A DNA stretch of 64,000 nt from Bin87 sp965261925. Lineage in GTDB: Bacteria > Chloroflexota > Dehalococcoidia > Lucifugimonadales > UBA3495. The translations under genes and the position numbers were made by a program. The stretch lies in the NCBI GenBank assembly GCA_965261925.1, contig OZ253486.1, forward strand, positions 868,001 through 932,000, written 5' to 3'. Shown in pieces: positions 1 to 9,521 of this stretch (its first letter is position 1; each line of letters opens with the position of its first letter). Under the pieces are notes generated by a model. That model saw nothing but the letters and a program-made list of their open reading frames with translations, made no database searches and was not told the DNA's origin.

Positions 1-1591
1 CCTCCATGTAGAGGACGCCGCCGTTGGGCAGGCCGGTGTCGGGGTTGGTGGCGCCGGTGTAGTAGTAGATCCGCGCGTTGGCGTTGATCTGCCGGATGGT
101 CTGGCGGACCGGAAGGATGAAGTGCGCGTCGTGCCGGTCGCGGAAGGCATCCAGCGCGCGGGCGAACTCCACCTCCACCAGCTTGGCGTCAATCCCGATG
201 TCCTGGAAGGACTGGGCGACGGTCTGCGCCACCTCTATGGTCTCCGGCAGGCCGGGCAAGCTGGACTGGTACACCTCCATGGCGAAGCGGTTCTGGCCGT
301 TATCGCCGGGGAAACCGGCTTCGTCCAGCAGCTCCTTGGACCGTTCCGGATCGTAGCCGTACTTCTCGTCGAACTCTTCCTCCCAGCGCGGGTTCCAGCC
401 CTCGAGGGTGTCGTGGAAGATGGTGTTGTACATGGGCTCGCCGCGACCCTTGAACAGCTCGTTGATGATCTGTTCGCGGTTGATGGCGCGGTTCAGGGCT
501 TCCCGTACCAGGTTGCCGGTCTCGCCTGGCGCGGCCCAAGGCTCGGTGTCAGGGTTCCAGTTCGCCTCGCTGACGTAATATTGGCCCAAGGGGAGGATGG
601 TGAGGCCCACGGAGGGCAGCGGGCTCTCGAAGACCTCCATGCCCTCGTCAATGGCCTGCTGGTGCAGCACCTTGGGGATGTCCACCATGTTGGCCTCGCC
701 GGTGAGCAGCATGGCCAGCCGGGTCAGGTCCTCGGGCGCGGTGGTAATCCGCATGCGCTTGAATTCGGGGGTCACCCGCCAGTGTTCGTAGGGCACTGCC
801 TCGTACTCGGTGTACTCCTTGAGCTCCCGGGTCACGAATTGGTAGCCGCCGGTTCCGGCCGGGCCGGTCTCAAACATGGCGTCGCCCTCGGCCTCGTACT
901 GAGCGGCGCTGCGCACGGCGGCACAGGGAACCACCAGGATGTTGAACCACCAGTCGGCGACGTCCACCTGGGGCAGGGCCAGAGTCATCTTGAACGTGTA
1001 ATCGTCGATGATCTCAGCGGCGCCGGACTCAATCATTTCGGTCATGGAGTCGGTGCCCATGAAGCGCTTGAGGGGGGCCTTGCAGCCGGCGAGGGGGTCG
1101 GACATCTGCTGGTCAAGGGTGAGAATAACGTCCTTGACCGTGAACTCGCCCCAACCGTGGTGCATTTCGACGCCTTCCTGCAGGTAGAAGGTGTACTCGC
1201 TGGCGTCGGCGTTGACATCCCACTCGCGGGCGAGTTGGGGCAGGATGACGGAGACACCGGTTTCCGGGGAGATGGTGGTCAGGTTCTCCCACATGGGCCG
1301 GAAGGGAAGGTGTCCGCTGCTGGTGGCCAGCCAGGGGAAGAAGGTGTCCTGGGGCAGCGGGGTCACGGCCAGATGCAGATAGTTATCTTCGTCGGCCATC
1401 GCCGGCATGGCGGTGGGCTCGGGCGCCGAGGTGGTGGCGGCGGCCGCCGGCACATCAGTCGGCGCTGCTGGGGCCGCAGTTTGCGTTTCCTCGGGAGCGG
1501 AGCCGCCGCAGGCCCAGACGGCCGCCAGGGATAACAGCAGCACAAGGGCGACAACGATGCGTGGCACGCGAGCCTGACGATAAATTGCCAT
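1..1591 (-). CDS. ABC transporter substrate-binding lipoprotein, family 5 (partial, runs off the window start)
   Basis: This is an extracellular solute-binding protein of the oligopeptide/nickel class (SBP_bac_5), which would deliver a peptide, nickel chelate or similar ligand to an ABC permease. The ATG at 1591 follows an AGGAGG-type site. Residues 1-27 form a lipoprotein signal (two Arg, a Leu/Val core) ending in VWAC, so Cys28 is the likely lipidated residue. A Pro/Ala/Thr-rich linker follows, then the family signature regions (ending FPWLATSSGHLPFRPMWENL and RGEPMYNTIF). About 530 residues are visible and the C-terminus lies outside the window, as would any permease genes. The ligand cannot be told from sequence alone. 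A Fur-like box lies about 100 bp upstream. Confidence 0.9.
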   Translation of the reverse strand, partial: MAIYRQARVPRIVVALVLLLSLAAVWACGGSAPEETQTAAPAAPTDVPAAAATTSAPEPTAMPAMADEDNYLHLAVTPLPQDTFFPWLATSSGHLPFRPMWENLTTISPETGVSVILPQLAREWDVNADASEYTFYLQEGVEMHHGWGEFTVKDVILTLDQQMSDPLAGCKAPLKRFMGTDSMTEMIESGAAEIIDDYTFKMTLALPQVDVADWWFNILVVPCAAVRSAAQYEAEGDAMFETGPAGTGGYQFVTRELKEYTEYEAVPYEHWRVTPEFKRMRITTAPEDLTRLAMLLTGEANMVDIPKVLHQQAIDEGMEVFESPLPSVGLTILPLGQYYVSEANWNPDTEPWAAPGETGNLVREALNRAINREQIINELFKGRGEPMYNTIFHDTLEGWNPRWEEEFDEKYGYDPERSKELLDEAGFPGDNGQNRFAMEVYQSSLPGLPETIEVAQTVAQSFQDIGIDAKLVEVEFARALDAFRDRHDAHFILPVRQTIRQINANARIYYYTGATNPDTGLPNGGVLYME

Positions 1592-1687
1592 AGGGTTACC
1601 TCCTGCCATTCTATTGCAAAAGGCCTGTTCGACAGCGACGGCCTTGAGTTTCCCGCCAGACACTACCATCGGCAATTTGCAATGTCA

Positions 1688-1708
1688 ATTATCGTTATCA
1701 TTGATAAT
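1688..1708 (-). promoter_or_regulatory. Candidate Fur/Zur-type operator
   Basis: On the minus strand this AT-rich 21-mer contains successive NATWAT-like hexamers (ATTATC, AATGATAAC, GATAAT), which resembles the GATAAT-repeat consensus of Fur-family boxes. It stands out from GC-rich surroundings and lies about 100 bp upstream of the binding-protein start at 1591. If real, it would put that transporter under iron, zinc or nickel control. Sequence-level resemblance only. Confidence 0.4.
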
Positions 1709-1744
1709 GCATGGCGGTAAACATCGGGGCTTTCACCGTGAATT

Positions 1745-1763
1745 GGGACGCTGCCAGCGTCCC
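1745..1763. repeat. Perfect 9-bp inverted repeat (hairpin or operator)
   Basis: GGGACGCTG and CAGCGTCCC are separated by one base. It could be an operator or a stable hairpin. There is no T-run on either side, so it does not look like a terminator. Confidence 0.45.
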
Positions 1764-1959
1764 CACGGTTGGCGCCCCGAGACGTATCGCCATGCTGACG
1801 GCAGCAATCCGCGTCGGTTGCGCGGCGCGCGATGTCGTCGCGACGGCGCACTTCAGCGATCGCAGGGCGCGATGGGCAAACCAGCGCCGGCAATGCCGGT
1901 CCCGTTAACCGGTCGGCGATCACCAACCCGGCGACGCCACGTCACGGTAGCGACGGGGA

Positions 1960-3360
<1,401 letters not shown>

Positions 3361-3490
3361 GGCGGGCCTCCGGGGGAGAGCTGATTGTGGGGTGGATTTT
3401 AGCATAGGGGCGGCGTTAGTCTTGCGTTGGGCGCCGGTAAGTATCCGGTAGGTATAATGACCGTAGGCGAGCGAAGGAGCGTAGGCCCTG

Positions 3491-4885
3491 ATGATACCCG
3501 CTGAAATTGCCAACCTCGTCACACAGGGAGAATCCGAAACGCTGGAGTTCAAAAAGACCACCGGCGAACGGGTCGAGGTCGCCAAAACTACCTGCGCCAT
3601 GCTGAATCATCGTGGGGGCGTCGTCCTGATTGGTGTTGCCAAGGATGGAACCGTCGTCGGCCAGGATGTGGGCGACGGCACGATTGAGCGTGTGGCGGCG
3701 GAGTTGCAAAATATTGACCCGCCCGTTTTCCCCACCATAGACCGCGTTCCCGTGGTGAATGGTAAAACCGTGCTGATGGTACAAGTCGGCCGGGGAGCGA
3801 TGCGACCTTATACGCATAAAAACACCGCCTACAAGAAAGTAGGGAATACCACCCAGCGTATGACACGTGAGGAATATAACCAGACGCTCCTCGAGCGGAT
3901 GCACAGCGAGAGGCGGTGGGAAAATGAAGCGGCAACCGGCTGGTCAATGGACCATCTTGATGCCGGAGAGATACGGCGCACAGTTGCAGAAGCGGTTAGG
4001 ACAGGCAGGCTGATCGACCCAGGTACCACCGAACCCAGCGAATTACTGCAGGGCATGGGTTTGATTAAAGATGGGGAATTATTGCGAGCCGCAATCGCAC
4101 TTTTCGGAAATGATGAACGTATCGCAGCAGCGTGGACGCAATGTCTGTTGCGAGTTGCCCGGTTTCAGGGTGTAACCCGTACCGAGTTTCTGGACAATCG
4201 GCAATTCCGTGGCAACGTCTTTACGCTGCTAACCCAGGCGGAACGATTTATGCAGGAGCATCTGCCCATCGCGGGGCGCATCGTGCAATCTTCTTTCGTG
4301 CGTGAGGACGAGCCTTTGTACCCGCCATTGGCACTGCGTGAAGCTTTAGCCAACGCCTTTTGCCACCGCGATTACACGAGCGGAGGAGGCTCTGTATCAG
4401 TCGGCATCTACGACGACCGTTTGGAAATCACCTCGACTGGGCCACTGCACTTTGGTTTGACGCCGGAGATGCTATTCCGTCCTCACGAGCCACAGCCCTG
4501 GAATCCTCTGATTGCCAACGTGTTCTACCGACGCGGCATTATCGAACAATGGGGGCGTGGGACGATCAGAATGGCGGAACTGACCGCTGAAGCCGGTCTG
4601 CCCCGTCCTGAGATTGAGGACAACGTCAATTCCGTCACCGTTCGATTCCAGCCTAGTAGATATGTTCCACCCCACCGAGTAGGCCATGATCTGACCGAGC
4701 GGCAGAGAACCATACTCGCCGTGCTGAACGCATCCGGCACCGGATTAGCATTACGAGAAATCCTCCCCCGCCTTGAGGACGATATTGACCGGCGACAAGT
4801 CCAACGGGACCTGGCGACGCTAAAGGAGCTGAATTTGGTCACGAATTCCGGTCAAGGTCGAGCTACCCGATGGCAACTCGTCTGA
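3491..4885 (+). CDS. AlbA/Schlafen-domain ATP-binding protein (putative transcriptional regulator)
   Basis: A 464-residue protein of the widespread 'ATP-dependent DNA helicase RecG-like' or AlbA_2-type family, which is neither RecG nor a helicase. Residues about 10-130 form the AlbA_2/Schlafen-like domain, beginning ESETLEFKKTTGERVEVAKT and with the conserved RGGVVLIGV. Residues about 280-390 are a GHKL-like HATPase_c_4 region (REALANAFCHRDY, IEQWGRGT). The last 60-70 residues look like a winged helix (LTERQRTILAVL, RRQVQRDLATLKEL). Role inferred: a stress or phage-related regulator; substrates are unknown for most members. It is divergent from asnS and monocistronic. An 11-bp tandem repeat begins at its stop codon. 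Confidence 0.85.
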   Translation: MIPAEIANLVTQGESETLEFKKTTGERVEVAKTTCAMLNHRGGVVLIGVAKDGTVVGQDVGDGTIERVAAELQNIDPPVFPTIDRVPVVNGKTVLMVQVGRGAMRPYTHKNTAYKKVGNTTQRMTREEYNQTLLERMHSERRWENEAATGWSMDHLDAGEIRRTVAEAVRTGRLIDPGTTEPSELLQGMGLIKDGELLRAAIALFGNDERIAAAWTQCLLRVARFQGVTRTEFLDNRQFRGNVFTLLTQAERFMQEHLPIAGRIVQSSFVREDEPLYPPLALREALANAFCHRDYTSGGGSVSVGIYDDRLEITSTGPLHFGLTPEMLFRPHEPQPWNPLIANVFYRRGIIEQWGRGTIRMAELTAEAGLPRPEIEDNVNSVTVRFQPSRYVPPHRVGHDLTERQRTILAVLNASGTGLALREILPRLEDDIDRRQVQRDLATLKELNLVTNSGQGRATRWQLV

Positions 4886-4951
4886 GTTGCAATTGTGTCG
4901 CGATTATGTCGCGATTATGTCGCGATTATGTCGCGATTATGTCGCAATTAG
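4886..4951 (+). repeat. 11-bp tandem repeat, about six units
   Basis: Four exact units of GTCGCGATTAT (4897-4940) are flanked by one degenerate unit on each side (GTTGCAATTGT and GTCGCAATTAG). The array begins at the stop codon of the AlbA-domain gene. Because 11 is not a multiple of 3, a readthrough would cycle all frames. The flanking 4952-5078 holds nothing recognisable. Confidence 0.9.
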
Positions 4952-5078
4952 CGTCCCAGCCTCGTTCAATCAAACCCCTACTTACCCCTATTGCAGAATC
5001 TTACGTCTCTGATGCCTCCGGTTCGGATCTACCCGTCTGGTCGGGCCCGGAGCTCTACTAGCGAGCATACGGCCGCCG

Positions 5079-6551
5079 CTAAATCCCCGGCCGCTCCCGG
5101 TGCCACTCCGTTGCCTGCTGGTAGGTGTGCGCGATGTTGAGGAGGCGGTCTTCGGACAGGTGCGGGCCGATCAGTTGCAGACCCACCGGCAGGCCGTTGC
5201 CGAATCCGCAGGGGACGGACATGGCAGGGAGGCCGGCCATGTTCACGGGGAGGGTGTAGACGTCGACCAGGTACATGCGCACCGGGTCGTCGGTCCGTTC
5301 GCCGATGGGGAAGGCAACCACCGGTGACACCGGAGCGGCCAGGGCATCGACCTCCTCGAAGACGTGGGCGAAGTCCTGCCGGATCAGCGTGCGCACCTGC
5401 TGGGCCTTGTGATAATAGGCGTCGTAGTAGCCGGAAGACAGGGCGAAGGCGCCCAGCATGATGCGCCGCTTGACCTCGGGCCCGAAGCCGTGCTGGCGGG
5501 TGCGCTCCATGGCTTCCCACATATCGCCGTCGCCCTGGTGGGAGTAACCGTACTTGACGCCGTCGTAGCGCGCCAGGTTGGCCGAGCATTCGGACGGGGC
5601 GATGATGTAGTAGCAGGCGAGGGCGTACTGGGTGGTGGGCAGCGAGACCTCGCGGATCTCCGCGCCCAGGGCGGCCAGTTGGTCGATGGCAGCGGTCACG
5701 GCGGCACGGACACCTTCATCCATGCCCTCGGCGAAATATTCGCTGGGCACGCCGAGGCGCAAGCCGGAGATGTCGCCGGTCAGCGCGGCCGAGTAGTCGG
5801 GCGCGGTGTCGGGCAGCGAGGTGGCGTCGCGGGGGTCATGGCCGGCGATGGCCTGCAGGATCAGGGCGCAGTCGGCGGCGTCACGAGCCAGGGGGCCGAC
5901 CTGATCCAGGGAGGATGCGTAGGCGACCAGGCCGTAGCGGCTGACGCGGCCGTAGGTGGGCTTCAGGCCGGTGACTCCGCAGAAGGAGGCCGGCTGGCGG
6001 ATGCTGCCTCCGGTGTCGGTGCCCAGGGCAAAGGGCGCCGCGCCGGCCGCCACCGCGGCCGCCGAGCCCCCGCTGCTGCCGCCGGGGACGCGTGAGGTGT
6101 CCCAGGGGTTGCGCGTTGGGAAGAAGGCGGAGTTCTCAGTGGAGGACCCCATGCCAAACTCGTCCATGTTGCCCTTACCCAGCAGCACCGCGCCCTGCTC
6201 GCGGAGCCGCGCCACGGCGGTGGCATCGTACACTGGGATGTACTCGGCGAGCATTCGCGAGGCGCAGGTGGTGGCAATCCCGTTGGTGCAGAGCAGGTCC
6301 TTGATCTGCATGGGGACGCCGGTGAGGGGAGATGCGTCGCCAGCGGCGATGCGACGGTCGGCGTCGGTTGCCTGCTGGCGCGCAAGGTCGGCGGTGACGG
6401 TGATGTAGGCGGAAATTCGGTCGTCCACCGCCGCGATGCGCTCCAGGCAGGCGTCGGTGAGCTCGACACTGCTGATTTCGCGGTCGGCGAGGAGGCGGGA
6501 GGCCTCGGCGGCGGACAGTTGCCAGAGCTCGCTGGCTGCGTGTGCGGCCAT
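5079..6551 (-). CDS. gatA: Asp-tRNA(Asn)/Glu-tRNA(Gln) amidotransferase subunit A
   Basis: Amidase subunit of the GatCAB transamidosome, which releases ammonia from glutamine to convert misacylated Glu-tRNA(Gln) (and Asp-tRNA(Asn)) to the correct species. At 490 residues it has the expected size. The amidase-signature features are present: the Lys of PMQIKDLLC, the Gly/Ser-rich stretch VPGGSSGGSAAAVA, and the nucleophile region GTDTGGSIRQPASFCG, giving the Ser-cisSer-Lys triad. Its start at 6551 lies 4 bp after the gatC stop, so the two are translationally linked. gatB is not in the window. With asnS present nearby, the main job may be Gln-tRNA formation. Confidence 0.96.
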   Translation of the reverse strand: MAAHAASELWQLSAAEASRLLADREISSVELTDACLERIAAVDDRISAYITVTADLARQQATDADRRIAAGDASPLTGVPMQIKDLLCTNGIATTCASRMLAEYIPVYDATAVARLREQGAVLLGKGNMDEFGMGSSTENSAFFPTRNPWDTSRVPGGSSGGSAAAVAAGAAPFALGTDTGGSIRQPASFCGVTGLKPTYGRVSRYGLVAYASSLDQVGPLARDAADCALILQAIAGHDPRDATSLPDTAPDYSAALTGDISGLRLGVPSEYFAEGMDEGVRAAVTAAIDQLAALGAEIREVSLPTTQYALACYYIIAPSECSANLARYDGVKYGYSHQGDGDMWEAMERTRQHGFGPEVKRRIMLGAFALSSGYYDAYYHKAQQVRTLIRQDFAHVFEEVDALAAPVSPVVAFPIGERTDDPVRMYLVDVYTLPVNMAGLPAMSVPCGFGNGLPVGLQLIGPHLSEDRLLNIAHTYQQATEWHRERPGI

Positions 6552-6555
6552 GGGA

Positions 6556-6846
6556 TCATTCGTCCAGCACGGCGCGGACCTGGAACAGGTCGCCGCGACG
6601 ACGAGGGGCGTTGAGCAGGGTGTCCTCGGCGTCGAGGCTGTCGGCGGGCTCGTCGTCGCGGAGCACAGTGTCGAGGCCGGCGACGTGGGCGGTGGGTTCG
6701 ACTCCGGCGGTGTCCAGGGTCTGCAGGACCTCGAACTGGTCCAGGATGTCGGAAAGCTGGCGCGCGAAGGCCTCTTTCTCCGCATCCGTGAGAGCGATGC
6801 GGGCCAGGGCGGCGATGTGTTCTACTTGCTCTCGGTCAATGGGCAT
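6556..6846 (-). CDS. gatC: Asp-tRNA(Asn)/Glu-tRNA(Gln) amidotransferase subunit C
   Basis: Small (96 aa) chaperone-like subunit that wraps around GatA and GatB and stabilises the complex. Typical family features are the N-terminal IDREQVEHIAALARI, the middle LSDILDQFEVLQTLDT, and a C-terminal acidic and Arg-rich region (LRDDEP, APRRRGDLFQV). It is the first gene of the gatC-gatA pair, with 4 bp between them. Confidence 0.94.
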   Translation of the reverse strand: MPIDREQVEHIAALARIALTDAEKEAFARQLSDILDQFEVLQTLDTAGVEPTAHVAGLDTVLRDDEPADSLDAEDTLLNAPRRRGDLFQVRAVLDE

Positions 6847-7048
6847 AGTCTATCTGTTGCTCCATGTTACTATGCAGATGTAATGGCGTTGCTGCCAATA
6901 ACAGACAGGATGATGTAGCCGTCGACAGCAGCGCTGCGCCATTCGAAGGTGCGAAAGAATACCAGGGCCGACCCAAGGCGCGCGGACAAAGTCTCGCGGG
7001 TGGACCCATAGCCTGCCGGCCCTCTTCTCCCGGTACCATTTTGTGCGG

Positions 7049-7405
7049 TCAGTAGCGAAGGAGGTGCGTGGGCACCAGGCGGCCCGCCACTGGGTCGATG
7101 GCGAGGGCAGCTTCTTCGAGGGTGACCACGCCAAGTAGACTGGGCTCGTTTACTTCGGCGAATATGACCGGCGTGTGGAATTGCAGTCCCTCGAGTCTGA
7201 TCGTGGTTTCGCCTACATCGACCGGGACCATCCTGCCGTCGGCGGTTTCGGACGGCAGCGAGCGTTCGACTGGGACTCCGAGGCGTTCAAGCATCGTTCG
7301 TGGCACTGCGGTGTAGATCGAGCCGGTGTCAACGATGATGTCGAGTTCCTCGAACCGGTGGCCGTGATTGTCGCCGACTTGAATGGTTACGGTTATGGTT
7401 CCCAA
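7049..7405 (-). CDS. Retropepsin-like aspartic protease domain protein
   Basis: A 118-residue single-domain protein resembling the clan AA aspartic proteases of bacteria (pepsin/retropepsin fold, active as a dimer). The catalytic motif is IIVDTGSIYTAVP, with the Asp-Thr-Gly triplet; a second conserved block SLLGVVTLEEAALAIDP resembles the ILG region that precedes the family C-terminus. A TTG start at 7405 is chosen because GGAGG lies 7 bases upstream (7413-7417). The frame stays open to 7480, so a longer form is possible. No signal peptide is seen. Substrate unknown. Confidence 0.75.
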   Translation of the reverse strand: MGTITVTIQVGDNHGHRFEELDIIVDTGSIYTAVPRTMLERLGVPVERSLPSETADGRMVPVDVGETTIRLEGLQFHTPVIFAEVNEPSLLGVVTLEEAALAIDPVAGRLVPTHLLRY

Positions 7406-7721
7406 GAATGTTCCTCCTGTGGTGGGGCGCGGACTGTCGTTGCATGTGTTCTTTGTCGCCCGACTTTCCGCGCTTGTCATGCCGGTCGACAGCGTGGGTA
7501 TTTGTCCACGGAACCTAGTAGACCAACCGCTTTGAAATGATGGGAATCCGTCTTCACGCCTTGCTTTAGACCGACTTCGCTGGAGAACCAGGACGAAGCC
7601 AGCAACTCATCATTTCAAAGATTTCGGACCACTAGCTGCCGACGCCAGGAACCGCCGCCTGATTCCCACCGAACTGACACTGCGACGGGGAGAAAGTCGG
7701 GGCAACCCTACGGGGAGATGG
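7406..7721. other. Intergenic region with a short inverted-repeat element
   Basis: About 316 bp between the protease and the DUF35 gene. The only structure seen is the inverted-repeat element at 7515-7635. The remaining bases show no gene. Confidence 0.55.
7515..7635. mobile_element. CTAG-ended inverted-repeat element, copy 1 (MITE-like)
   Basis: A 121-bp stretch with imperfect ~30-bp terminal inverted repeats. The left end reads CTAGTAGACC, then CTTTGAAATGATGG. The right end reads inward from CTAGTGGTCC, then CTTTGAAATGATG. It encodes nothing. A second stretch with the same ends but a different middle lies at 9390-9521. The CTAG ends suggest insertion at a TA dinucleotide, as in IS630/Tc1-type elements; that is an inference. 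Confidence 0.6.
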
Positions 7722-8135
7722 CTACTGTCCGACTCTCCTGAACTTGGGCAGGGTTATCTCGTCGTTGACCGCCTCAAAGACTACCTCCACTTCCATGCCG
7801 ATCTCGATGTCGTCCGCGTCACAGTCCACCAGATTGCTGATAAGGAGGACCCCCTCCTCCAGCTCAACTTCCACCACGCCCCAGGGGAGACGCTCCCGGA
7901 AGGCCGGGTTCACCGGCTGGCGGGTTATGACGTAGGTGTAGACCTTGCCCTTCCCCGGCGACTCCACCCACTCCAAGTTGGACGAAGCGCACTCCGGGCA
8001 GTTGGGTCTTGGCGGATGGTGGAAGGAACGGCAGTCCAGGCAACGCCGCAGTACCAGCCGGTGCTGCCGGCACTGGTCCCAGAATTCCTGGTTGTCCAGG
8101 TTGGGCACCGGCAGGGGAAAATTAGCGGTAGTCAC
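7722..8135 (-). CDS. Zn-ribbon/OB-fold protein (DUF35), thiolase partner
   Basis: A 137-residue DUF35 protein: an N-terminal rubredoxin-like zinc ribbon with CLDC and CPEC knuckles (about 36-55), then an OB fold (KGKVYTYVITRQPVNPAF). Family members bind acyl-CoA enzymes and often form a complex with a thiolase-fold protein; archaeal thiolase/HMG-CoA synthase is the best known case. The gene starts 7 bp after the thiolase-like gene stop, so the two form an operon and probably one enzyme. Confidence 0.9.
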   Translation of the reverse strand: MTTANFPLPVPNLDNQEFWDQCRQHRLVLRRCLDCRSFHHPPRPNCPECASSNLEWVESPGKGKVYTYVITRQPVNPAFRERLPWGVVEVELEEGVLLISNLVDCDADDIEIGMEVEVVFEAVNDEITLPKFRRVGQ

Positions 8136-8142
8136 AGCTGCC

Positions 8143-9279
8143 TCACCTCCTCAGTATCAGGGCGCCCGAGCCGTCGCCACTGTCAACCAGACCCAACTCC
8201 GCGCCCTCCACCTGGGCCGGCGACTGTCCCCGCAACTGACGCACCACTTCGATGATCTGGTTCATGCCCTGAAGGTAGGCCTCGGATAGATGCCCGCCGG
8301 AAGTGTTGACCGGCAGTTCTCCGCCCACTTCAATCCTGCCCCCTTCGACGAAGGGCCCGCCCTCGCCGCGCTGGCAGAAACCGTAGTCCTCCAGCTTGGT
8401 GATAATCACCGGGCTGAAGTGGTCGTAGAAGCCCACCACGTCAATGTCCTGCGGGGTGACCCCGGCCTCACCGAACAACTCGGGGGCCAGCAGGGCTCCG
8501 CCGCTTTCGTCCCAGGAACGCCCGTGCCCGCCCATACCGGCCAGCAGCGTTTGGGCAGCGCTGGTTATGTACACCGGCGGCTGTTTCAGGTTGGCCGCCC
8601 TTTCCGCCGAGGTGATGACGAAAGCGTTGGCCCCGTCGGCCTCCAGCGCGCAGTCCAGTATGTGCAGGGGGTCGAAGAACATTCTGGAGGTCAGGTAGTC
8701 CTCCATGGTGATGGGCCGCCCGTGCATGATGGCCTTGGGATTGAGACAGGCGTTATTTCGGAAGGCCACCGCCACCGCGCCAAAATGCTCCATCTTGGTG
8801 CCGAACTCGTGCATGTGGCGACGCGCCCGCAGTGCGCTGGATTGCCCCGGCACCAACAGGCCGTAAGGCTCGGTGAATGCGGAGCTGCCCAGGCCCCGGC
8901 GGGTGGTGACGGTGCCGGAGCCGTAGCGTTGCCCGGAGCGGCCGTTGACTGAACGATACACCAGCACGTTGTTGACCACGCCCTGGGCAACGGCCATTGC
9001 CGACTGTATGACCAGGCCGCAGGCGGCCCCGCCCAGCGGCCCCAATTCGCCGTAGTACCGCAGGTAGGGAATACCCAGGCAGGCGGCCAATTCCCCCTGG
9101 GGTGTGGAGTCGGCGGTAAACTTCACGATGCCGTCAATATCCTGGGGAACAAGACCCGCGTCGGCGATGGCGCGGTTGGCCGCCTCCACGGCCATGTTCA
9201 ACTCGGTCCTGCCGGAGTCCCGGTTGTAGACCGTCTCTCCCACGCCCACGATAGCGCATTTGTCCTTCAAGGTGCTCAT
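8143..9279 (-). CDS. Thiolase family protein (SCP2-thiolase-like)
   Basis: A 378-residue thiolase-fold protein of the SCP-x/acetyl-CoA acetyltransferase-like group. Seen: the N-terminal KDKCAIVGVGET, a putative nucleophile Cys in GGAACGLVI, the mid-domain DPLHILDCALEADGANAFVI, and the C-terminal GGELPVNTSGGHLSEAY. In this subgroup the usual C-terminal His and Cys motifs are altered, so the reaction may be acyl transfer or cleavage of an unusual acyl-CoA rather than classical acetoacetyl-CoA thiolysis. The start at 9279 has an AGGAGGGC-type site. It pairs with the DUF35 gene downstream. Confidence 0.88.
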   Translation of the reverse strand: MSTLKDKCAIVGVGETVYNRDSGRTELNMAVEAANRAIADAGLVPQDIDGIVKFTADSTPQGELAACLGIPYLRYYGELGPLGGAACGLVIQSAMAVAQGVVNNVLVYRSVNGRSGQRYGSGTVTTRRGLGSSAFTEPYGLLVPGQSSALRARRHMHEFGTKMEHFGAVAVAFRNNACLNPKAIMHGRPITMEDYLTSRMFFDPLHILDCALEADGANAFVITSAERAANLKQPPVYITSAAQTLLAGMGGHGRSWDESGGALLAPELFGEAGVTPQDIDVVGFYDHFSPVIITKLEDYGFCQRGEGGPFVEGGRIEVGGELPVNTSGGHLSEAYLQGMNQIIEVVRQLRGQSPAQVEGAELGLVDSGDGSGALILRR

Positions 9280-9389
9280 GTACGGCCCTCCTGTCTTGGC
9301 CAAACACCCGCCGCCGCAAGGAATGGTGGTGGTTATCGGCGGTGGGCGGGGCACGAATTGGGCTGTGGCCTCTCCCTGGTAGTCCCGGG

Positions 9390-9521
9390 CTGGTAAACCA
9401 ACAGCTTTGAATTGATGGTTGAGTAATTGGCCGGCTGACGGGAGAGCAGCGATTCCCGAATATTCCTGTGCAATCAGGCTAACCTCGACTAACCGTCATT
9501 TCAAAGATGTTCGACTACTAG
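9390..9521. mobile_element. CTAG-ended inverted-repeat element, copy 2 (MITE-like)
   Basis: A 132-bp stretch whose left end (CTGGTAAACC, then CTTTGAATTGATGG) and right end (inward from CTAGTAGTCG, then CTTTGAAATGACGG) match those of the element at 7515-7635, while the centre does not. The right boundary supplies the TAG stop of the SDR gene (9518-9520), so the element abuts or slightly trims that gene. Confidence 0.6.

Larger units (their letters stand above)
1592..1959. other. Intergenic region between the binding protein and asnS
   Basis: About 370 bp without a convincing gene. It should hold the promoter of the binding-protein gene on the minus strand and the 3' flank of asnS. Two structured sites are visible inside it, a Fur-like box at 1688-1708 and a perfect palindrome at 1745-1763. 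The overlapping short open frames have no family resemblance and shift frame over each other. Confidence 0.6.

Noticed and set aside
122..1534. A 470-residue plus-strand frame
   Set aside because: Shadow of the ABC binding protein, which has a lipoprotein signal and family motifs.
4886..4951. CRISPR-like array
   Set aside because: 11-bp direct tandem units, no spacers.
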